NCBI GenBank assembly: GCA_003697105.1 | Contig: RFFQ01000013.1 | Coordinates: 1-64,000 of the forward strand | Length of the DNA: 64,000 bases | Source of the DNA: Gemmatimonadota bacterium | GTDB taxonomy: Bacteria; 4572-55; J002 | Direction: 5' to 3' | Made by a program: the position numbers and the translations under genes | Shown: positions 46,603-54,940 of the stretch, piece by piece | Layout of the letters: each line of letters starts with the position of its first letter | How positions within the stretch are numbered: position 1 is the first letter of the stretch | Notes under the pieces: generated by a model | The model's input: only the letters and a program-made list of their open reading frames with translations | What the model was told of the DNA's origin: nothing | Databases searched by the model: none

Positions 46603-48099
46603 TTAATTCACGGATACCCATCCTTTTGCGCGCTCTAGGGCGTTTTTCCACCCGGCAATCAATGTTGCCACGTTAGCGTGATCCATCTGGGGCGTAAATC
46701 GCTGATCCACCTGATACTGTTTGGCGATGTCATCCAAATTCTCCCAATAACCGGTCGCCAATCCGGCGAGATATGCCGCGCCGAGTGCGGTTGTCTCCGA
46801 CACACGAGGGCGAATGAGCGGCACCCCCAGAATATCCGCTTGGAATTGCATCAGCAGATTATTAACGGTTGCACCGCCATCTACCCGCAACTCGCGGATG
46901 GTAATGCCGGAATCCGCTTCCATTGCCGCCAGCACATCCCGTACTTGAAAGGCAATACTTTCCAATGCCGCCCGCGCCAGATGTGCCGCAGTGGTACCCC
47001 GTGTCAAGCCACAAATGGTGCCGCGCGCGTAGGAATCCCAGTGCGGAGCGCCTAATCCCGCAAACGCTGGTACCAGATAAACCCCACCGTTATCATTCAC
47101 ATTTGTCGCAAGCGTTTCCACCTCCGCTGAGGAGCGAATAATACCCAACCCATCCCGCAACCATTGCACCACAGCGCCCGCGATGAAGATACTACCTTCC
47201 AATGCGTACTCGGTTTTGCCCCCGATTTGCCACGCCACCGTTGAAAGCAAATTGTTGTGGGAGGTGATCGCCGTTTCGCCGGTGTTGAGCATCATAAAAC
47301 AACCCGTTCCGTACGTATTTTTAGACATCCCCGGTTGGGTGCAGACCTGCCCAAACAACGCCGCTTGCTGGTCACCAGCCATCCCAGCAATGAGCGCCGG
47401 AACGGCGAAAATGGAATTATCCGTCATCCCGTATATCTCGCTGGAGGAGCGAACTTCTGGCAGTAATGCCCGGGGAATATCGAGCAATTCTAGCAGGTCA
47501 TCATCCCAATCAAGGGTATGGATGTTGAACAACAGAGTCCGGCTGGCGTTGCTGACATCGGTCAGATGCAATTTCCCCCCGCTCAACTTCCAGACCAACC
47601 AACTATCCACCGTCCCAAAGGCAAGATGACCCGCTTTCGCCTTCTCCCGTGCGCCACCGACATTATCCAAAATCCATTTGATTTTGGTTGCAGAAAAATA
47701 GGCATCCACAAGCAGTCCCGTTTTCTGCTGAATCAGCCCCGCATGACCTTGCTCACGAAGCGCATCACATAACGGGGCGGTGCGCCGGTCTTGCCAGACA
47801 ATGGCATTAAAAATGGGTTCTCCCGTTTGGCGGTCCCAAATCAGGGTGGTCTCCCGTTGGTTGGTGATCCCGATCCCCGCAATCTGATCCCCGTGGAGTC
47901 CCATTCGAGCAATAGCTTCTGCCGCGACAGCCGCTTGAGACGCCCAAATTTCGTGCGGATCGTGCTCGACCCAGCCCGGTTGCGGGTAATATTGGGTGAA
48001 TTCCTTCTGTGCAATCGATTGAATCTCCCCACGCGAGTCAAATATCATCGCGCGAGAACTGGTTGTGCCCTGATCCAGAGCGAGAATGAAACGTTCCAT
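46603..48099 (-). CDS. glpK: Glycerol kinase
   Basis: FGGY-family kinase of 498 residues making glycerol-3-phosphate from glycerol and ATP. The N-terminal [14 protein letters not shown] phosphate-binding motif, the GWVEHDP segment and the C-terminal [20 protein letters not shown] motif are characteristic. The ATG at 48099 follows GGAGG; a TTG three bases upstream is in frame but not preferred. No glpF or glpD is adjacent. It faces tlyA tail to tail and diverges from the PfkB-type kinase gene. Confidence 0.96.
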   Translation of the reverse strand: MERFILALDQGTTSSRAMIFDSRGEIQSIAQKEFTQYYPQPGWVEHDPHEIWASQAAVAAEAIARMGLHGDQIAGIGITNQRETTLIWDRQTGEPIFNAIVWQDRRTAPLCDALREQGHAGLIQQKTGLLVDAYFSATKIKWILDNVGGAREKAKAGHLAFGTVDSWLVWKLSGGKLHLTDVSNASRTLLFNIHTLDWDDDLLELLDIPRALLPEVRSSSEIYGMTDNSIFAVPALIAGMAGDQQAALFGQVCTQPGMSKNTYGTGCFMMLNTGETAITSHNNLLSTVAWQIGGKTEYALEGSIFIAGAVVQWLRDGLGIIRSSAEVETLATNVNDNGGVYLVPAFAGLGAPHWDSYARGTICGLTRGTTAAHLARAALESIAFQVRDVLAAMEADSGITIRELRVDGGATVNNLLMQFQADILGVPLIRPRVSETTALGAAYLAGLATGYWENLDDIAKQYQVDQRFTPQMDHANVATLIAGWKNALERAKGWVSVN

Positions 48100-48192
48100 C
48101 AAAACCTCCTACGGATAGGATGAAAACAGGGTGAATCCATCTTGCGACATCACGATAAACCGATAACCTGCTAACAGAAAATCCTGAAAGGG

Positions 48193-48221
48193 TTGACAGC
48201 GTTCGACCAATCGTGTATTTT
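48193..48221 (+). promoter_or_regulatory. Predicted promoter of the PfkB-type kinase gene
   Basis: TTGACA (48193-48198), 17-nt spacer, TATTTT (48216-48221). It gives a leader of about 45 nt. Confidence 0.6.
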
Positions 48222-48274
48222 CACAGCGGTTGTTCATCTATTTTATTTCTTAATCTTAAATTTACGAGGATGTT

Positions 48275-49180
48275 ATGAGCATTGTAGTGGTTGGATCCGT
48301 CGCGCTAGATAGTGTGGAAACTCCGTTTGGTAAAGCCGAAAACGCCTTAGGGGGTTCGGCGACGTATTTTAGTGCGGCGGCAAGCTATTTTTCACCGGTC
48401 AATATTGTCGCCGTGGTCGGGGATGATTTTCCGCAAGAGGATATTGAATTTTTGCGCGAACGCGGTGTCAATATGGAGGGTTTGGAAGTCATCAAAGGCG
48501 GTAAAACCTTTCATTGGAAAGGGTATTACGGCTATAATCTGAATGAAGCTCAGACCTTAGATACCCAATTAAATGTGTTTGAGACCTTCAACCCCCAATT
48601 ACCGGAATCCTACCGTAATAGTGATTATCTCTTTTTGGCAAACATTCACCCGGCGTTGCAACTCAGCGTCCTGGAGCAAGTCGAATCTCCCAAACTGATC
48701 GCCGTGGATTCCATGAATTTGTGGATTTCCGAAACACGGAATGAACTGTTGACCGTCCTCGGCAAAGTCGATATTGCCATGTTGAACGATGGAGAAGCCC
48801 GCCAACTTTCCGGGGAAGCAAACCTGATCAAAGCGGCAAAAGCCGTGCGCGAGATGGGTCCGAAAGTCGTGATCATCAAAAAAGGAGAACACGGTGTGGC
48901 GATGTTTGGGGAAGATTCTTACTTTGTCTTGCCCGCATCCCCGGTAGAAGAGGTCAAAGACCCAACCGGCGCCGGCGACAGTTTTGCTGGAGGGTTTATG
49001 GGGTATATTGCCAAAGCCGGAAATTTGGAAGACCGCACCCTGCGGCGAGCCGTGGTTTATGGGAGCACCATCGCCTCATTCTGCGTGGAAGATTTCAGTT
49101 TGGAACGATACCGTACCCTGACGATGGAAGAGATTGAGGCACGTTACGAGACCTTTAAAGAGTTCTCCGCATTTGCGTAA
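48275..49180 (+). CDS. PfkB-family carbohydrate or nucleoside kinase
   Basis: Ribokinase-like enzyme of 301 residues. The N-terminal VVGSVALDSVETPFG and GGSATYFSAAAS motifs and the C-terminal anion-hole signature DPTGAGDSFAGGFMGY are present, with the catalytic Asp in that last motif. The substrate within the family (sugar, sugar phosphate, adenosine) cannot be decided; the SVETPFG start is common in a bacterial subgroup annotated only as PfkB domain protein. It has its own promoter and ends against the convergent ABC ATPase gene. Confidence 0.9.
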   Translation: MSIVVVGSVALDSVETPFGKAENALGGSATYFSAAASYFSPVNIVAVVGDDFPQEDIEFLRERGVNMEGLEVIKGGKTFHWKGYYGYNLNEAQTLDTQLNVFETFNPQLPESYRNSDYLFLANIHPALQLSVLEQVESPKLIAVDSMNLWISETRNELLTVLGKVDIAMLNDGEARQLSGEANLIKAAKAVREMGPKVVIIKKGEHGVAMFGEDSYFVLPASPVEEVKDPTGAGDSFAGGFMGYIAKAGNLEDRTLRRAVVYGSTIASFCVEDFSLERYRTLTMEEIEARYETFKEFSAFA

Positions 49181-49993
49181 TCAATCAAATTGAGTTGGTG
49201 GGTCATCCCGACGAACGGCTTCCAAAATCTGGGTGATTTCTTCCTCCGTGGGTTCTAAATCATGGCTATCGGCGCGACCTTCTACAAACTGCTGTAACAG
49301 ACGATTATCGGTGGTACGCGCATCCTCCGGCGTACCCCGATAAGCGATTTTGCCCTCGTGGAACATCACCATCCGGTCTGCAACTTTGAACGCGCTCTTC
49401 ATATCATGTGTGATGACAATCGAGGTGATAGAGAGATTTTCCCGTAAACGAATGATCAACTCGTTGATCACATCTGACATAATCGGGTCCAGACCGGTGG
49501 TGGGTTCATCATAGAGAACGTAATCCGGGTCCATAATGATTGCCCGAGCCAATCCAACCCGTTTGCGCATCCCTCCGCTTAATTCCGACGGGTTCAAATG
49601 TTCAATGTTATGTAATCCGACTAAATCCAAGCAATGGCTCACTTTTTTCTGGATCTCTTGAGGAGTCATATTGGTATGTTCGCGCAACGGCAACCCCACG
49701 TTTTCCGCTACCGTCAGCGAGTCAAACAACGCGCCACTCTGAAACAAAAAGCCAAACCGAATCCGGACTTCGTAGAGCCGTTTTTTGGTCATCTTAGCGA
49801 TTTCTTCCCCATCAACATAAACCGCCCCGCGATCCGGCGTGAGCAACCCGACGATGTGTTTAAGCATCACACTTTTCCCACAACCGGATCGACCCAGCAC
49901 GACGAAGGTTTCACCGTCATAAATGTCCATGCTGATACCACGCAAAACGTGCTTGGTACCAAAACTTTTATGTAAATCAACGATTTTGATCAT
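49181..49993 (-). CDS. ABC transporter ATP-binding protein, Mla/Mkl type
   Basis: ATPase of 270 residues. Walker A is GRSGCGKSV, the signature is LSGGMRKRVGLARAI, and Walker B is VLYDEPTTGLDP; the LSGGM and GLDPIMSD forms are typical of MlaF/Mkl phospholipid-transport ATPases. The ATG at 49993 starts the conserved domain; longer in-frame starts overlap the promoter. The permease (MlaE) and MCE substrate-binding (MlaD) genes usually beside it are not adjacent here, so the assignment to outer-membrane lipid transport rests on sequence type alone. Confidence 0.88.
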   Translation of the reverse strand: MIKIVDLHKSFGTKHVLRGISMDIYDGETFVVLGRSGCGKSVMLKHIVGLLTPDRGAVYVDGEEIAKMTKKRLYEVRIRFGFLFQSGALFDSLTVAENVGLPLREHTNMTPQEIQKKVSHCLDLVGLHNIEHLNPSELSGGMRKRVGLARAIIMDPDYVLYDEPTTGLDPIMSDVINELIIRLRENLSITSIVITHDMKSAFKVADRMVMFHEGKIAYRGTPEDARTTDNRLLQQFVEGRADSHDLEPTEEEITQILEAVRRDDPPTQFD

Positions 49994-50033
49994 ATTTTTC
50001 TCACGTGTCCGTTTTAAAATGCGTGACCGCCCT

Positions 50034-50062
50034 AATCTAGGAGAAATAGGATCGAAAGTCAA
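50034..50062 (-). promoter_or_regulatory. Predicted promoter of the Mla-type ATPase gene
   Basis: On the minus strand TTGACT (50062-50057) and TAGATT (50039-50034) are 17 nt apart, about 40 nt before the preferred start. Confidence 0.55.
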
Positions 50063-50093
50063 TGTACAAATTTAACCAAGAGGATAGAGCTTT

Positions 50094-51140
50094 ATGCGAT
50101 ATATTTCAACAACGATAGCCATTATGCTGGCGATGATTTACCTGACCGGTTGCCAGCAGAAGCCCTCCGGTCAAGCAACCTCAGAACACCAGCCCTCAAC
50201 CCCCACCAAAACGCAATATCTCACGATTGGTACCGGGGGTGTAACGGGGGTTTATTTTCCGGTCGGTGGCGCCATTGCGAAACTAATTAACAGCGCCAAT
50301 ACCGGTATCAACATTACGGTCGAATCAACCGGTGGCTCGGTCTTCAATGCCATTTCAATGGGAAATGGTCAGTTGGATTTGGGAATGACCCAATCGGATG
50401 TCGCCTATCAAGCATATCATGGCGAAGGCGAATTTGAAGGTAAAGCCATTGAATCGTTACGGGTACTGTTTAGCTTACACCCGGAACCGATGCACCTCAT
50501 TGCTCGCCGGGATGCCAATATTACCCGCGTTACAGACCTTGCCGGAAAAAAAGTCAATCTGGGTAATCCGGGCTCCGGCACCTTGAACTTCGCGAACGCA
50601 ATTTTAGCGGCATATGGTATGTCTGAAGACGATTTGGGTAAAGCCGAATTTTTGAAAGCCTCTGAAGCGCCCGATTTCCTGCGGGACGGTCGAATTGACG
50701 CCTTTTTCTATCCCGCCGGCGTCGGCAATGCCGCCGTGCAGGATATTTGCACCACAACGGACGTGGTGCTTATTCCGATTATGGATGACGCCGCCGAGAC
50801 GCTCATTCGGGAAAATCCGTATTATGCCAAATCGGTCATTCCGCCAGGTATTTATAACTCGGTAGATGAACCCGTGCCAACTGTGGGAGTCAAAGCGTTA
50901 TTTTCCACCACAACCCGCATCAGTGAAGAAACAGCCTATACCATCGTTAAAACAGTGTTGGATAATTTTGAGGCATTTAAGGCGGCTCATGGCGCGCTGG
51001 CTTCGTTGGAACCGGCAAATTTACTGGAAGCCATCCCCATTGATCTCCATCCGGGCAGTGAGCGGGCATTTAAGGAAGCCGGTTTAATTGGAGAGAAGCA
51101 GAGTACCCCGGCGGAAGACAGCACGGCAACACCGGAATAA
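50094..51140 (+). CDS. TAXI-family TRAP-type substrate-binding lipoprotein
   Basis: A 348-residue lipoprotein with a signal ending in the lipobox LTGC (Cys20). The mature part is a periplasmic binding fold of the TAXI family, with LTIGTGGVTGVYFPVGGAIA at its start and SVFNAISMGNGQLDLGMTQSD. Relatives bind carboxylates or glutamate-like ligands and feed a DctM-type permease. No TRAP permease gene is adjacent, so the transporter partner must be elsewhere, or the protein may act as a receptor. Confidence 0.88.
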   Translation: MRYISTTIAIMLAMIYLTGCQQKPSGQATSEHQPSTPTKTQYLTIGTGGVTGVYFPVGGAIAKLINSANTGINITVESTGGSVFNAISMGNGQLDLGMTQSDVAYQAYHGEGEFEGKAIESLRVLFSLHPEPMHLIARRDANITRVTDLAGKKVNLGNPGSGTLNFANAILAAYGMSEDDLGKAEFLKASEAPDFLRDGRIDAFFYPAGVGNAAVQDICTTTDVVLIPIMDDAAETLIRENPYYAKSVIPPGIYNSVDEPVPTVGVKALFSTTTRISEETAYTIVKTVLDNFEAFKAAHGALASLEPANLLEAIPIDLHPGSERAFKEAGLIGEKQSTPAEDSTATPE

Positions 51141-51165
51141 TCCTTATCAGAGGTTGTTTTATCCA

Positions 51166-51197
51166 AGGCGGAGAGGGTAGCTTCTTCGCCTCTTTTT
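51166..51197 (+). terminator. Terminator of the TAXI gene
   Basis: A 9-bp stem with one G-T pair (51166-51174 with 51183-51191) and a TTTTT tail (51193-51197). Confidence 0.75.
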
Positions 51198-51201
51198 ATA
51201 T

Positions 51202-51232
51202 AAAAACCCGGTCTCACTGCCGTAAGACCGGG
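51202..51232 (-). terminator. Terminator of the 2-oxoacid:ferredoxin oxidoreductase operon
   Basis: A perfect 8-bp GC-rich stem (51207-51214 with 51225-51232). On the minus strand it is followed by TTTTTATA. It lies about 50 nt past the stop at 51284 and back to back with the terminator of the convergent gene. Confidence 0.75.
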
Positions 51233-51283
51233 CTCACCCACCCTTCACAAAACCTGTTAGGAGGAGGTTTTGAGGAGGAAAAC

Positions 51284-52723
51284 TTATAAACCTTCCTTAA
51301 TGGCTTTAACTCCCCATTTGAAGGCTTCTTCATTCATCGGAATCATCGCACATTTGTGCGCCAACGCTTGCCGGATGGCAGTCAAAAAAGTCTCTTCTGG
51401 GAAAAGATTCGTCACCGCCTGTAAGGCACCCAACGCCACAATATTTTTCACGACGGCTCGACCCAAATCAACGGCAATTTCCGTGAACGGCACACCGTAC
51501 ATCTGCGTGTTGTGGTTGAATGATGGCGGGTCACTAATGACGGAGCTGTTATAGAGGATCACGCCGCCCGGGGCGACATCGGGACCAAATTTGACCAAAC
51601 TCGGCATATTGAACGCAATCAATACGTTCGGCTTTGGTGATGCCGGTGATAGCACTTCATCCTTGGCAATGTGAACATCCGCATACGAGGTGCCCCCTCG
51701 CGATTCGGGACCATAGCTTGGGATGTGAGTCGCATCAAAACCTTCGTTAATCGCCATTTGGGTCAATAACAAGGCGGCGGTTTGTGCACCATCACCACCG
51801 GCACCCGCCAGTTTAAAGGAAATATCATACGGGTGCAGATGTTCCGGGAATTTGCTGGCAAAACGGGGGGCGGCTTCTCGTGCACCACCGGTGATAATAT
51901 CGGTCACTTTTTCCGGATCATGGATCGGATAAAACGGTTTGAATTCGCGCTCTGGGGCGATCTCTTCAATGATGTCCTTTTTCACGCCGAGGGGAAAGAT
52001 CGGCACCATGTTCTCTTCGACCCATTTTTCGGTCTCTAAAGTGGAAAGTTTAAGATGAGTGGGGCATTCCGCCAACACCTCGATAAAGGTAAATCCTTTG
52101 TTTTCAACCTGATATTGAATGCCCTTTTTGATTGCTTTTTTCGCCCGATTGCGTTGCTTATTGTTAAATAGCGCAACCCGTTCCACATAGACGGGACCAT
52201 CCAATCCGGCGATAAGTTCTGCTACCCGGAAAGGTTGCCCCATAAAATTATTCCGTCCGTAGGGTGAAGTAGATGTTTTTTGGCTCATTAACGTGGTTGG
52301 CGCCATCTGGCCACCGGTCATCCCATAAATGGCATTGTTGATGAAAATAACGGTAATCGGTAGCCCAATCTGCGCACTGTGGACAATCTCTGCCAACCCA
52401 ATCGAGGCTAAATCACCATCCCCTTGATAACTGATCACAATGGATTCAGGGTTTGCCAGTTTATGTCCCAGTGCTACAACCGGTGCCCGGCCATGTGCCG
52501 CTTGGGAATTCCCCACATCCATATAATAGTACAAAAAGACACTACACCCAACCGGAGAAATCGCCACGGTACGATCTTGAATCCCCAATTCATCAATCGC
52601 TTCTGCCATATACTTATGAGCCAAGCCGTGTCCGCAACCCGGACAGTAGTGAGTCGCGTGACCTTTTAAACCTTTTCCGTGAGCATGTCGATCAAATTTA
52701 TCATAAAATGCACTGACACTCAT
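51284..52723 (-). CDS. 2-oxoacid:ferredoxin oxidoreductase, fused beta (TPP) and gamma subunits
   Basis: A 479-residue protein. Residues 1-300 are the TPP-binding beta subunit, with C-P-G-C-G near residue 27, QGDGDLASIGLAEI near 100 and NNAIYGMTGGQ. From about 305 a gamma-type domain follows (AGAGGDGAQTAALLL, then PSYGPESRGGTSYADV). It would oxidise a 2-oxoacid to acyl-CoA and CO2 and reduce ferredoxin. The VorB-like arrangement and sequence favour branched-chain 2-oxoacids (from Val/Ile/Leu), but other 2-oxoacids cannot be excluded. It overlaps the alpha-ferredoxin gene by 4 nt. Confidence 0.88.
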   Translation of the reverse strand: MSVSAFYDKFDRHAHGKGLKGHATHYCPGCGHGLAHKYMAEAIDELGIQDRTVAISPVGCSVFLYYYMDVGNSQAAHGRAPVVALGHKLANPESIVISYQGDGDLASIGLAEIVHSAQIGLPITVIFINNAIYGMTGGQMAPTTLMSQKTSTSPYGRNNFMGQPFRVAELIAGLDGPVYVERVALFNNKQRNRAKKAIKKGIQYQVENKGFTFIEVLAECPTHLKLSTLETEKWVEENMVPIFPLGVKKDIIEEIAPEREFKPFYPIHDPEKVTDIITGGAREAAPRFASKFPEHLHPYDISFKLAGAGGDGAQTAALLLTQMAINEGFDATHIPSYGPESRGGTSYADVHIAKDEVLSPASPKPNVLIAFNMPSLVKFGPDVAPGGVILYNSSVISDPPSFNHNTQMYGVPFTEIAVDLGRAVVKNIVALGALQAVTNLFPEETFLTAIRQALAHKCAMIPMNEEAFKWGVKAIKEGL

Positions 52724-54204
52724 GCGGACACCTCCTTTAGCGAAAGAACTTTTTCGACAATTTCGTGTTGTTGCGGTAAAATTCCGCCGAAATGCCGGAT
52801 CGCCTCAATCGGAGGATGATTCTGGAGACCGGCTTTACTCAGTGCCAGCCGCAATTCATCTTCCAACTGACCGTTACTAGCTTCTGCCATGACGATCCGG
52901 TTGGCGTTTTTCAGCACCGGTTTCAGCAGATCAATGGGAAAGGGCCAAACGGTAATTGGACGGAACAGACCCGCTTTGATGCCCTTATCCCGCAACTCCT
53001 GTACGGCGCCTTTTGCCATCCGGGAAGGTGTGTTACATGCCATGATGATCACCTCAGCATCATCACAGTAGAACACATCGGCTCGTTGTTCGTTCGCTAT
53101 CATTTCCTCATATTTTTGATTCAGATGTGCATTATGCTCTTCTAGGTCTGTTTCGGAAAGTTGAATTGAGCAAATCAAATTACCGCGATGATTCCGGTCG
53201 CCATAAACTGCCCATTCGGGGATACCGGGTTTGCGCATGGTTTGCGGTAACATCACTTTACCCGTCATCTGACCCAGATACCCATCGGCTAAAATCACCA
53301 CCGGATTGCGATATTTGAAACTAAGTTCAAACGCCAGCATGGTCAAATCGAGCATTTCCTGCGGGGTAGAAGGAGTCAGCACCACAGCATGGGTATTTCC
53401 ATGACCCAAACCGCGACAAGCAAGTTTAATATCGGCTTGCTCTGGGGCAATATTGCCGAGACCGGGACCCCCCCGCATCACATTGATGAAAACGCCCGGC
53501 ACTTCCGCACCGATCATATATGAGATACCTTCCAACATTAAGCTAAAGCCGGGTGAAGAAGTAAAGGTCATGGAAGCTAACCCTGCACCGCCGGTACCAT
53601 ACATCATATTTACCGTAGCCACTTCACTCACCGCTTGAAAAAAGACACCATCCAGTAGCGGTTGCAACTTTGCCATTAACTCCGCACCTTCGGTGGAAGG
53701 AGTAATCGGGTAGCCATAAAAATGACGACAACCGGCTAAAACTGCCCCGACTGCCGCCGCGTATGTTCCTTTTAGGACCAAAGGTTCTTTATGCGATAGT
53801 GGTACCATCTCGTCCGGTATGGGTTGGGGCGTTGGTGCCGAAGTGTGGCGCGGACCAAACAATGCTGAAGGGTCTTCTAGTTCATAGTCAGATTGAATAT
53901 ATTCTTTAACATCATCAAAGTTAATTAAGCCTTCCAGCTTTTCTTTGGCGAACCCTGCCCCATCTGTACCCAGATAGCGCAAACTTAAGCCAAAAGGTTC
54001 TGGACAAGCGCTGACACATAAGCCACAACCATTACATTTTTCCAGATCGAGATTTACCGGGATAAGCCCCGTTAAAGGGTTAATTTCGGTGCCCATCGTT
54101 ATGCAATCTTTCGTACATGCTTCGATACAGCGCCCGCACCCCTTGCAATACTCTGGAAACAGAAAAGGCTTTGGCTTCTCTTTAAGCTTGGATACTTTTG
54201 CCAT
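52720..54204 (-). CDS. 2-oxoacid:ferredoxin oxidoreductase, fused ferredoxin (delta) and alpha subunits
   Basis: A 494-residue protein. Residues 12-75 are a two-[4Fe-4S] ferredoxin with Cys20/23/26/30/34 (the first four as cluster ligands with a proline or second-cluster arrangement) and Cys57/60/63/67. The alpha subunit follows from about 145, with GAVLAGCRHFYGYPITPSTE and a C-terminal transketolase-like domain. It pairs with the beta-gamma fusion encoded next, so the usual four subunits are reduced to two chains. The ATG at 54204 follows AAGGAG; an in-frame start at 54261 is less likely. It has a strong promoter upstream. Confidence 0.88.
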   Translation of the reverse strand: MAKVSKLKEKPKPFLFPEYCKGCGRCIEACTKDCITMGTEINPLTGLIPVNLDLEKCNGCGLCVSACPEPFGLSLRYLGTDGAGFAKEKLEGLINFDDVKEYIQSDYELEDPSALFGPRHTSAPTPQPIPDEMVPLSHKEPLVLKGTYAAAVGAVLAGCRHFYGYPITPSTEGAELMAKLQPLLDGVFFQAVSEVATVNMMYGTGGAGLASMTFTSSPGFSLMLEGISYMIGAEVPGVFINVMRGGPGLGNIAPEQADIKLACRGLGHGNTHAVVLTPSTPQEMLDLTMLAFELSFKYRNPVVILADGYLGQMTGKVMLPQTMRKPGIPEWAVYGDRNHRGNLICSIQLSETDLEEHNAHLNQKYEEMIANEQRADVFYCDDAEVIIMACNTPSRMAKGAVQELRDKGIKAGLFRPITVWPFPIDLLKPVLKNANRIVMAEASNGQLEDELRLALSKAGLQNHPPIEAIRHFGGILPQQHEIVEKVLSLKEVSA

Positions 54205-54308
54205 GCGTCTGCTCCTTACTATATGAGGGTTAGCTATAAGTCCAGCATTAATGAAAGTCATTAATGCTATTTATTATCGGATATATTTAATAGTCGATAG
54301 TTTAGTCC

Positions 54309-54337
54309 ATTTTAATACTTTATTGACTATCCGTCAA
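54309..54337 (-). promoter_or_regulatory. Predicted promoter of the 2-oxoacid oxidoreductase operon
   Basis: On the minus strand TTGACG (54337-54332), a 17-nt spacer and TAAAAT (54314-54309). It leaves a leader of about 100 nt before the alpha-ferredoxin gene. Confidence 0.6.
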
Positions 54338-54468
54338 GAGATATTTTCATCTTTTAATAAAAAAGAGAAGAATACGGGTGAGTTCCGGGTGTGAGCGGTA
54401 ACAGGGGCGGCGCCGTGTGAAAGCGCGCCGCTCCTGTGCATTATTTGAGGTATTTAAAAGAAAATGTG

Positions 54469-54756
54469 TTAATCAAGGGAAGTGCGGGCAAGAAGTCGAG
54501 TTTTGCGGAGAACTAACCACACAATCACAAAATCCAACACAGCGCTACCTAACAAACCCACTAACGATTGAATTTCCAGATACTTTTCGGTGTAAACATA
54601 TAAACCTAAATTGGCAATACCAAACAAAAACCACGAAAACCAACTCACTCCCTCCACATGGTGGGAACGAAAAATTTTAATCAGTTGAATAACCGTAGCC
54701 GTCGGAATAATAATACCGGGCAACCAACCCATCCACGTAACAATATTTGGTGGCAT
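54469..54756 (-). CDS. Small three-TM membrane protein, SemiSWEET/PQ-loop-like
   Basis: A 95-residue protein with three hydrophobic segments and the pattern GIIIPTATVIQLIKIFRSHHVEGVSWFSWFLFG-type second region, which resembles the PQ-loop arrangement of half-size sugar transporters. GGAG precedes its ATG by 9 nt. It lies between the oxidoreductase operon and feoB on the same strand but separated from both by over 150 nt. The family resemblance is moderate; transport activity is not shown. Confidence 0.55.
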   Translation of the reverse strand: MPPNIVTWMGWLPGIIIPTATVIQLIKIFRSHHVEGVSWFSWFLFGIANLGLYVYTEKYLEIQSLVGLLGSAVLDFVIVWLVLRKTRLLARTSLD

Positions 54757-54851
54757 TATAAATAATCTCCATTAATTGAAAGGTGACAAAACAAGCAACT
54801 CTGACATTTTCATCAGTGAAGATACGATCTATCCCGAAAAAATGAAAGAGT

Positions 54852-54886
54852 CTGGTTTAAAAAATTGCGTTTAAACCAGACTCAAC
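54852..54886. terminator. Hairpin downstream of feoB
   Basis: A stem of 12-13 bp formed by AGTCTGGTTTAAA and its complement TTTAAACCAGACT around a short loop. On the minus strand CTTTCATTTTTT follows, so it probably ends the regulator-feoB transcript. Confidence 0.6.
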
Positions 54887-54940
54887 AACAGGAACATCCC
54901 CCCAATGGTAGTCAGGGGGTTTTCTTCTCCCTCCCGAACC

